Source of the DNA: Acidobacteriota bacterium
GTDB lineage: Bacteria; Acidobacteriota; Terriglobia; Terriglobales; Acidobacteriaceae
Length of the DNA stretch: 5,597 bases
Reading direction: 5' to 3'
NCBI GenBank assembly: GCA_003224995.1
Contig: QIAI01000448.1
Location: 1-5,597 of the forward strand
A program made the translations under genes and the position numbers. Under the pieces are notes generated by a model. The model saw nothing but the letters and a program-made list of their open reading frames with translations. It had not been told where the DNA came from and searched no databases. Below are positions 1 to 3,395 of this stretch, one piece after another. The number at the start of each line of letters is the position of its first letter. Position 1 is the stretch's first letter.

Positions 1-64
1 CCTCGGGCAGAGTGGAGCCTTCGAGGAAGCTGAAGGCGGAGCGGGAATGGAGTTCGACGTACAT
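1..64 (-). CDS. dnaE2: Error-prone DNA polymerase DnaE2, N-terminal fragment (runs off the window)
   Basis: Only the first 21 codons are present; the gene continues past position 1. The translation starts MYVELHSRSAFSFLEG, which matches the start of the PHP domain of DnaE2-type C-family polymerases (family pattern YxELHxxSxFSFLxGAS). DnaE2 is the catalytic translesion polymerase of the ImuA-ImuB-DnaE2 mutasome, and its position directly after imuB on the same strand supports the call. The ATG at 62-64 is chosen because the conserved YVELH segment begins at residue 2. No Shine-Dalgarno sequence is visible; a heptanucleotide array ends 7 bases before the ATG. The PHP HxH metal motif reads H6-S-R8, so the second His is absent, a variation I believe also occurs in other DnaE2 proteins. 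Identity rests on about 20 residues plus gene order. Confidence 0.85.
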   Translation of the reverse strand, partial: MYVELHSRSAFSFLEGSTLPE

Positions 65-70
65 GAAAAT

Positions 71-105
71 CAGCTGTCTGCTCTCAGCTTTCAGCTCTCA
101 ACTAA
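71..105. repeat. Heptanucleotide array, unit close to CAGCTYT
   Basis: Five consecutive 7-nt units are in register (71-77, 78-84, 85-91, 92-98, 99-105), beginning CAGCTGT and with CAGCTTT and CAGCTCT adjacent; the last unit is more degenerate. The array occupies the 5' leader of dnaE2, where a ribosome binding site would be expected. Confidence 0.75.
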
Positions 106-117
106 AAATCATTTACG

Positions 118-150
118 CCAGCAGAGAGACACGGAAAGAACCCCGAATAT
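118..150. repeat. Possible relic of a dispersed 'cagagacacgga'-type intergenic repeat
   Basis: The plus strand reads GCAGAGAGACACGGA followed by AAGAA and CCCCGAA. This resembles a widespread purine-rich intergenic repeat built on ACAGAGACACGGAG-like words. It lies in the imuB-dnaE2 gap beside the heptanucleotide array. The match is from memory of such repeats and is weak. Confidence 0.3.
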
Positions 151-193
151 GTCTACGCGATTCTGTTGCGAAACTAACTCAGGACTAGGCTTT

Positions 194-2071
194 TCAGTCA
201 TACGTTCCTTCCACGAACCAATTTCCGCTGAGCAGGTCATGCACCAGACGGTAGAGAGCCAAGCTGCATGTTTCAGTAAGTAATTTGCCGATGGCCGACC
301 GACCAGCGACGACGGACGATTGAATCGCAATGTCCCATTCGTCGCGCGCCCAGCCGTCCTGTTCCCACCAGTCGCCGGATGAACGCCAGGGCCCGGCCAT
401 CCACGAAATTTCTCCATCAATTTCTTTTCGTTTGGGGCAGACGAGATGCGCCGGCTTTCCATCGTGCAAAGTGACCATGGCGCGAAGCGGTGGACGAAAC
501 ATGCGCAACGCGGTGATCGGCGCAGGAGCAGTGCTGTCGGATTTTTCTTTCTGCCCTTCTGGCTCTTTGGGGACAAAACGCTGGATGCGGAAAGCTTCGG
601 GGCGGTGCGAATCAAGCAGTTGAAGGGAGCCAACCTTGTTTTCGCCGACCATGCCGGCGATGCGGGCCAGTGTGAGTTCGAGTTTTTCAGGCTCGGGCGT
701 GGGCGGCAGGAAGAGTCCGCCTTGTGTAGTGCGCGGTTGGGCCGGGGTGGCAGAGAGATGCACTTGCAGGATGGGTGCACCGGGCGGGTTCGCTTTGAGA
801 TCGAGTTGCAGGAGTTTGAGAAAGATTTTTGCGTCGAGCATGGGAACGGGGAGTTCGAGGGTGCGGGTGAAGAGTCCCGAGTTGCGAGTCGCGAGTTGCG
901 AGCCGTGGGTTTCAAGTTTCGAGTTTCGAGTTTCGGATTTCAAGTGGTCGGATTTGCTGCAGAGACTTTCTTCGAAATCAGGTGCCGCTTTCACTGGATT
1001 GGAGGATTTCAGATTTTTGATTTCAGATTGCAGATTGGAAGGCGGGACAGACCGCGGCGGGAAAGCAGGTCCTTCGCTACGCTCAGGATGACAATTCGTG
1101 AGTTGAGGAGCGCGGGTTGCGAGTGGCGAGTACTGCGATTGGGCGGGTTCTTCGGCGGGAATATCTTCGAGGAAGTGAAAGCCATTATCGAGTCTCAGTT
1201 GCAGGCGGAGTTCTTGCGCGGCGAGGGCGCGGGCTGCTAGGCGGGCGCAGAGCTGGTCGAGCAGGTGGGCTAGCAGAAAGGCCAACGGCTCGAGCAGAAC
1301 CAGCGGATGATCTAACTCTGCAGCTTCTTCAAAGATCAGCGGCGGTTCGACGGGAACTAACGTGCGCCGGATTGCCCCGCGGGCGAGTTGTTGCAGTCGG
1401 ACTCCGTTCTGGCCGAGGCGCTCGCTCAATGCGATCTCGGGAAGCGCGCACAGGGCGCGAAGATTGCGCACGCCCCATAAATCAAAAGTTTCGAGCAAGC
1501 GGGCAGCTTCTTCAGAAAGATTGGGCGAAGTGAGTTCGGGGAATAAGACGTCAAGCGGGAGATTGCCCAGACGCTCGGTTTCTTTTCCTTCAGGGACGAC
1601 GGTGACACCAGAGAAACCGCGGGCGGCGAAGCGTGCAGTATCAGGATTGAAGGCGGTGGCCACATTGGCTTCGAGGCCGAGGTCGGAAGTGCGGCGAGCG
1701 ATGTCGCGCGCAATTTTGGGGAGCGCGCCGAACAGGGATTCGAGTCCGGCGAGATCGAGAATGACGGTGTCGGCTGCGGTGTCTTCGACACGCGGCGAGA
1801 ACGATTGTGCGCAGTCGAGCAAGGCGGCGTGGGCGGCGGTCTCCTGCAAAGGCGAGCGCTGACGCAGGACGAGATCGGTCCAGGGCTCGACTTGAATTTT
1901 CGTCATGCCCGGCTCGATCCCGATCCGGCGAGCCTTTTCGTTGAAGGCGAAAACTTTTTGCAGCGGCGGCTTGCCTTCGAGCACGGCGAAGGCCTGCGAA
2001 CGAAGCTCCGGCTCGGCGCGAAGGATCGCTTCGGCGGAAAAATCGGGCACGAAGATGCAGGCAAAGGGCAT
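194..2071 (-). CDS. imuB: ImuB, inactive Y-family DNA polymerase homologue, with a large repeat-derived insert
   Basis: 625 residues. The N-terminus (MPFACIFVPDFSAEA, then QRSPLQETAAHAALLDCAQSF at about 71-91 and FSPRVED) is typical of the ImuB/DinB-like Y-family fold. The catalytic SxDE motif of active Y polymerases is replaced by ILDLAGLESLFG (104-115), so no polymerase activity is expected. In the mutasome ImuB is the scaffold that binds the beta clamp and DnaE2; residues 450-454 (QGGLF) fit the clamp-binding consensus Qxx(L/M)F. The C-terminus has the family signature GPWRSSGDWWE (560-570), RDEWD (576-580) and GNWFVEGTYD (616-625). Residues about 301-401 are a repeat-built insert between RLDNGFHF and TRTLELPVPM, which are normally separated by only a few residues. 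A second insert of about 20 residues (585-603) precedes ALYRLVHD. The ATG at 2069-2071 is chosen because an in-frame stop lies 14 codons upstream (2111-2113) with no better start between. No Shine-Dalgarno is visible. Second gene of the cassette. Confidence 0.93.
   Translation of the reverse strand: MPFACIFVPDFSAEAILRAEPELRSQAFAVLEGKPPLQKVFAFNEKARRIGIEPGMTKIQVEPWTDLVLRQRSPLQETAAHAALLDCAQSFSPRVEDTAADTVILDLAGLESLFGALPKIARDIARRTSDLGLEANVATAFNPDTARFAARGFSGVTVVPEGKETERLGNLPLDVLFPELTSPNLSEEAARLLETFDLWGVRNLRALCALPEIALSERLGQNGVRLQQLARGAIRRTLVPVEPPLIFEEAAELDHPLVLLEPLAFLLAHLLDQLCARLAARALAAQELRLQLRLDNGFHFLEDIPAEEPAQSQYSPLATRAPQLTNCHPERSEGPAFPPRSVPPSNLQSEIKNLKSSNPVKAAPDFEESLCSKSDHLKSETRNSKLETHGSQLATRNSGLFTRTLELPVPMLDAKIFLKLLQLDLKANPPGAPILQVHLSATPAQPRTTQGGLFLPPTPEPEKLELTLARIAGMVGENKVGSLQLLDSHRPEAFRIQRFVPKEPEGQKEKSDSTAPAPITALRMFRPPLRAMVTLHDGKPAHLVCPKRKEIDGEISWMAGPWRSSGDWWEQDGWARDEWDIAIQSSVVAGRSAIGKLLTETCSLALYRLVHDLLSGNWFVEGTYD
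287..321. repeat. Heptanucleotide array inside the 3' end of imuB
   Basis: Five 7-nt units in register, from GCCGATG (287-293) and GCCGACC through GACGACG to GACGATT (315-321). It encodes roughly ImuB residues 584-595, just after the conserved RDEWD motif. The opposite strand resembles the 2083-2131 array upstream of imuB (GTCGTCG-type words next to GGCCATC). Confidence 0.6.
871..902. repeat. Heptanucleotide array, unit CGAGTTG
   Basis: Exact or near-exact 7-nt units CGAGTTG (878-884), CGAGTCG (885-891) and CGAGTTG (892-898), with a partial CGAG after them and a divergent AGAGTCC before. Lies inside the imuB insert. Confidence 0.85.
910..944. repeat. Heptanucleotide array, unit TTTCGAG
   Basis: Five 7-nt units: TTTCAAG (910-916), TTTCGAG twice (917-930), TTTCGGA (931-937) and TTTCAAG (938-944). 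Lies inside the imuB insert, 7 bp from the CGAGTTG array but with a different unit. Confidence 0.88.
1005..1039. repeat. Heptanucleotide array, unit GATTTCA
   Basis: Five 7-nt units: GATTTCA (1005-1011), GATTTTT (1012-1018), GATTTCA (1019-1025), GATTGCA (1026-1032) and GATTGGA (1033-1039). The same GATTTCA word recurs right after the DUF1800 stop codon at 5579. Confidence 0.88.
1068..1093 (-). repeat. HPERSEG-type dispersed repeat
   Basis: On the minus strand this encodes C-H-P-E-R-S-E-G (ImuB residues 327-334), from a core reading CATCCTGAGCGTAGCGAAGG. This short repeat is familiar from many acidobacterial and related genomes, mostly between genes and in spurious ORFs. Here it lies in frame inside imuB. 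Recognition is from memory, not from a search. Confidence 0.75.
1100..1134. repeat. Heptanucleotide array, degenerate GAGTTGC-like unit
   Basis: Five units in 7-nt register: GAGTTGA, GGAGCGC, GGGTTGC, GAGTGGC and GAGTACT. It is related to the CGAGTTG array at 871-902 (same word in another rotation) and lies at the upstream edge of the imuB insert. Confidence 0.65.
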
Positions 2072-2082
2072 AGGGAAAAACA

Positions 2083-2131
2083 GTCGTTGGTCGTCGGTCG
2101 TTGGCGGCCATCAGCCATCAGCCGTCAGCAA
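2083..2131. repeat. Double heptanucleotide array upstream of imuB
   Basis: Seven 7-nt units in one register. The first block is GTCGTTG, GTCGTCG, GTCGTTG (2083-2103). After a transition unit (GCGGCCA), the second block is TCAGCCA, TCAGCCG, TCAGCAA (2111-2131). It ends 11 bases before the imuB ATG on the minus strand and fills the place where a ribosome binding site would be expected. Confidence 0.8.
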
Positions 2132-2138
2132 GATCCCG

Positions 2139-2225
2139 TTTTGAAAGGGCTTGGCCTCAGCCGAGCCGTAACCGCCCAAAATTCAATGCGGCTTTAGCCG
2201 CTGAGGTTAACGCCACCTTTCAAAA
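2139..2225. repeat. 87-bp REP/MITE-like element with terminal inverted repeats
   Basis: It is bounded by perfect 10-bp inverted repeats, TTTTGAAAGG (2139-2148) and CCTTTCAAAA (2216-2225). Inside are two hairpins: GGCTTGGC/GCCGAGCC around a CTCA loop (2148-2167, one T-G wobble) and GCGGC-TTTA-GCCGC (2188-2201). A further nested inverted pair is CCTCAGC (2155-2161) and GCTGAGG (2200-2206). The ATGCGGCTTTAGCCGCTGAGG-like core is a word I associate with acidobacterial intergenic repeats. It has no coding capacity of its own and lies just after the imuA stop. Confidence 0.7.
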
Positions 2226-2237
2226 TCAAAACATCCT

Positions 2238-3110
2238 TCATGCGGTCCACGCGGCTCTTGTGCGGAACGCGCTTACCGGCTGCACAGGCTTGCGTTCGCT
2301 TCGCGAGCGCAGCACCTCAGCCCGAATTTCGATTCCGGTTAATAGCTCGGCGTGCGAAGGTCGTTCTTCCATGCCGCCGATTTCCTTGCGTGTTATTGGA
2401 CAACTGAGAACTTCCTGACGACTGGCGACTGAAGAGTAACGACTTGCAACTGAAGGCTGATGACTAAGCTTTAACGCCAGCGAGGCGCACGACTCGGCGC
2501 AGGGATGCGTTCCAATGACCAGCAGGATGGTAGGCGTGTTCTCCACGGCACGGCGGAACCGGAACCAGGTAGTCAGCGGAATGCGTCGGGCCATCTTCAG
2601 CGGCACGCTGGCCAGATCAATGGCAACCATTCCGAAGCCACTGCTCTGCAGCAGCAGGTCGGTTGCGCGCAGGGCTTGTTCCACCGGATCTTCCATGCGG
2701 CGGCGCTTCCACTCTTCCAGACTGGAAGCAGGGTGGCGTTTGCGCGATAGGGCAGAGGATTGGACATGTGCTCCGCAGCGAACCCAGAGCAGGCAATCGA
2801 GATTGACTCCGGCGGCCATGGCGGAGTGGGGATCGAAGGAGTCGCTGGCGTCAATGAGCGTGCAGATGCGTCCGGAAGATTCAGGGCCGCAGACTTCAGT
2901 GAGACATCCCCGGGGAAGGCCGCCGGTGAGGGCGTCGATTCGGGCGATGCCGCTCGAAGCGGTGTCGGGTGCCGGGCGTATCTCGAGGCGCGAAGCTGGA
3001 GTGACACCGGCGAGGGTGGCCGAAAATTGCTTTAAGAGGTTCGCCGAAGTTGAGCGGGCGGCAAACGGAAAATGATTCGTGGGTTCGAGTTGGAGCAACG
3101 GGGAAGACAT
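2238..3110 (-). CDS. imuA: ImuA, RecA-like translesion-synthesis accessory protein, with damaged P-loop
   Basis: 290 residues. The segment TGGLPRGCLTEVCGPESSGR (62-81), then IDASDSFDP (86-94) and GVNLDCLLWVRC (101-112), aligns with the RecA/ImuA core. The Walker B-like strand is GFGMVAIDL (158-166), followed by RIPLTTWFRFRRAVE (176-190), ILLVIG (195-200) and a C-terminal AEVLRSRSERKPVQP tail, all usual for ImuA. It partners ImuB and DnaE2 in SOS mutagenesis. Oddities: the P-loop is GPESSGR followed at once by ICTLIDAS, so the Walker A Lys and Thr and about 16 residues of the following helix are missing compared with E. coli RecA. Residues 216-237 are encoded by a heptanucleotide array. Residues about 114-140, including SLEEWKRRRME, look like another insert. 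The ATG at 3108-3110 has a good GAGG Shine-Dalgarno 5 bases upstream. First gene of the cassette, with its own promoter. Confidence 0.85.
   Translation of the reverse strand: MSSPLLQLEPTNHFPFAARSTSANLLKQFSATLAGVTPASRLEIRPAPDTASSGIARIDALTGGLPRGCLTEVCGPESSGRICTLIDASDSFDPHSAMAAGVNLDCLLWVRCGAHVQSSALSRKRHPASSLEEWKRRRMEDPVEQALRATDLLLQSSGFGMVAIDLASVPLKMARRIPLTTWFRFRRAVENTPTILLVIGTHPCAESCASLALKLSHQPSVASRYSSVASRQEVLSCPITRKEIGGMEERPSHAELLTGIEIRAEVLRSRSERKPVQPVSAFRTRAAWTA
2401..2463. repeat. 63-bp heptanucleotide array inside imuA, unit close to CTGACGA
   Basis: Nine units in 7-nt register, including CTGACGA (2415-2421), CTGGCGA (2422-2428), CTGAAGA (2429-2435), CTGAAGG (2450-2456) and CTGATGA (2457-2463). 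Other units (GAACTTC, GTAACGA, CTTGCAA) are degenerate. Nine units equal 21 codons, so the array keeps the imuA frame. It encodes about residues 216-237 (repeated VASR words). Confidence 0.75.
2714..2728. repeat. Short perfect palindrome within imuA
   Basis: CTTCCAG (2714-2720) and CTGGAAG (2722-2728) flank a single central A. It lies in the segment encoding SLEEWK, which appears extra relative to the ImuA core. It could be the edge of another repeat insert or chance. Confidence 0.4.
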
Positions 3111-3115
3111 GAGAT

Positions 3116-3119
3116 CCTC
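3116..3119 (-). promoter_or_regulatory. Shine-Dalgarno of imuA
   Basis: On the minus strand GAGG is followed by ATCTC and then the ATG, giving a 5-base spacer. It supports the imuA start and contrasts with imuB and dnaE2, where no such site is visible. Confidence 0.7.
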
Positions 3120-3166
3120 GGTTTCAGGGAAGCCGGGCTGGGAATCCCTTGCTGAAGGCGACCTAT

Positions 3167-3181
3167 ATTCGCTATTTGTTC
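3167..3181 (-). promoter_or_regulatory. Possible SOS (LexA-type) operator of the imuA cassette
   Basis: The minus strand reads GAACAAATAGCGAAT, which is GAAC-N7-GAAT. On the plus strand this is ATTC-N7-GTTC, one base off the direct-repeat GTTC-N7-GTTC LexA box known from Alphaproteobacteria. It lies just downstream of the predicted -10, where repressor binding would block transcription. imuA-imuB-dnaE2 cassettes are generally LexA-controlled. The LexA box of this lineage is not known to me, so this is a candidate only. Confidence 0.35.
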
Positions 3182-3193
3182 GCCTTTGTTTGG

Positions 3194-3222
3194 ATTCTGC
3201 CCGGCTGGTGCAGGGTTGTCAA
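3194..3222 (-). promoter_or_regulatory. Sigma-70-type promoter of the imuA-imuB-dnaE2 cassette
   Basis: The minus strand has a perfect -35 TTGACA (3217-3222), a 17-base spacer, and -10 CAGAAT (3194-3199; 4 of 6 match TATAAT). Transcription would start near 3187, leaving a leader of about 75 bases before the imuA ATG. No other convincing promoter was seen in front of imuB or dnaE2, fitting one operon. Confidence 0.6.
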
Positions 3223-3395
3223 TAGGGTTTCTAGTACACTGAAAATGCGACACTTGGATGATTCTTGGCAAGATCTGCATTCCTTCTGCCATGGAAAAAA
3301 CGTCGGGGAGGACGCCCGTCACTCCATCTCATGTACTTTTGCGTCTGCACCGATTGAAGCGATAACTTTTTCCCGAATAGAATTGAAACACTGTG

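Larger units (their letters stand above)
869..1171 (-). repeat. Composite in-frame repeat insert in imuB (codons about 301-401)
   Basis: This roughly 300-bp block is built almost wholly from short repeats: four heptanucleotide arrays (871-902, 910-944, 1005-1039, 1100-1134) and one HPERSEG-type repeat (1068-1093). The reading frame stays open throughout. The encoded peptide is polar and low in complexity, rich in S, N, T, K and E, with recurring words such as LATR, RNSK and TRNSG. The conserved ImuB core resumes on each side, which locates the boundaries to within a few codons. Confidence 0.8.
3111..3395. other. Divergent intergenic region between imuA and the DUF1800 gene
   Basis: This 285-bp gap holds the imuA promoter and candidate operator in its imuA-proximal half. 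An imperfect inverted repeat, AGCCGGGC plus AATCC (3131-3147) against GGATTC plus GCCCGGCT (3192-3206), brackets the candidate operator. For the rightward gene only a weak promoter is visible: TTGCGT (3339-3344) and GATAAC (3361-3366), spacer 16. Nothing else recognisable was found in 3240-3335. Confidence 0.5.

Noticed and set aside
109..915. 268-codon minus-strand ORF overlapping imuB in another frame
   Set aside because: Shadow frame: the conserved ImuB C-terminus is in the 194-2071 frame, and this product has no recognisable motif.
869..1171. CRISPR array
   Set aside because: Units are 7 nt with no spacers; repeat length and organisation do not fit CRISPR.
446..1240. 264-codon plus-strand ORF opposite imuB
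   Set aside because: It lies antisense to conserved ImuB domains and is open mainly because of the repeat insert and high G+C. Its translation shows only low-complexity F/R/E words.
194..2071. imuB as an active DinB/Pol IV polymerase
   Set aside because: The SxDE catalytic motif is replaced by LDLAGL, and the C-terminal GPWRSSGDWW...WFVEG signature marks ImuB.
2188..2206. GCGGC-TTTA-GCCGC hairpin as a rho-independent terminator
   Set aside because: No T-run follows the stem on either strand, and it belongs to a larger inverted-repeat element.
2101..2418. Plus-strand ORF containing FNAALAAE
   Set aside because: It is a translation of the 87-bp repeat element running into antisense imuA, a typical spurious repeat ORF.
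3291..3365. 24-codon plus-strand ORF starting MEKTSGRT in the divergent intergenic region
   Set aside because: No Shine-Dalgarno sequence and no recognisable motif; too short to support without conservation data.
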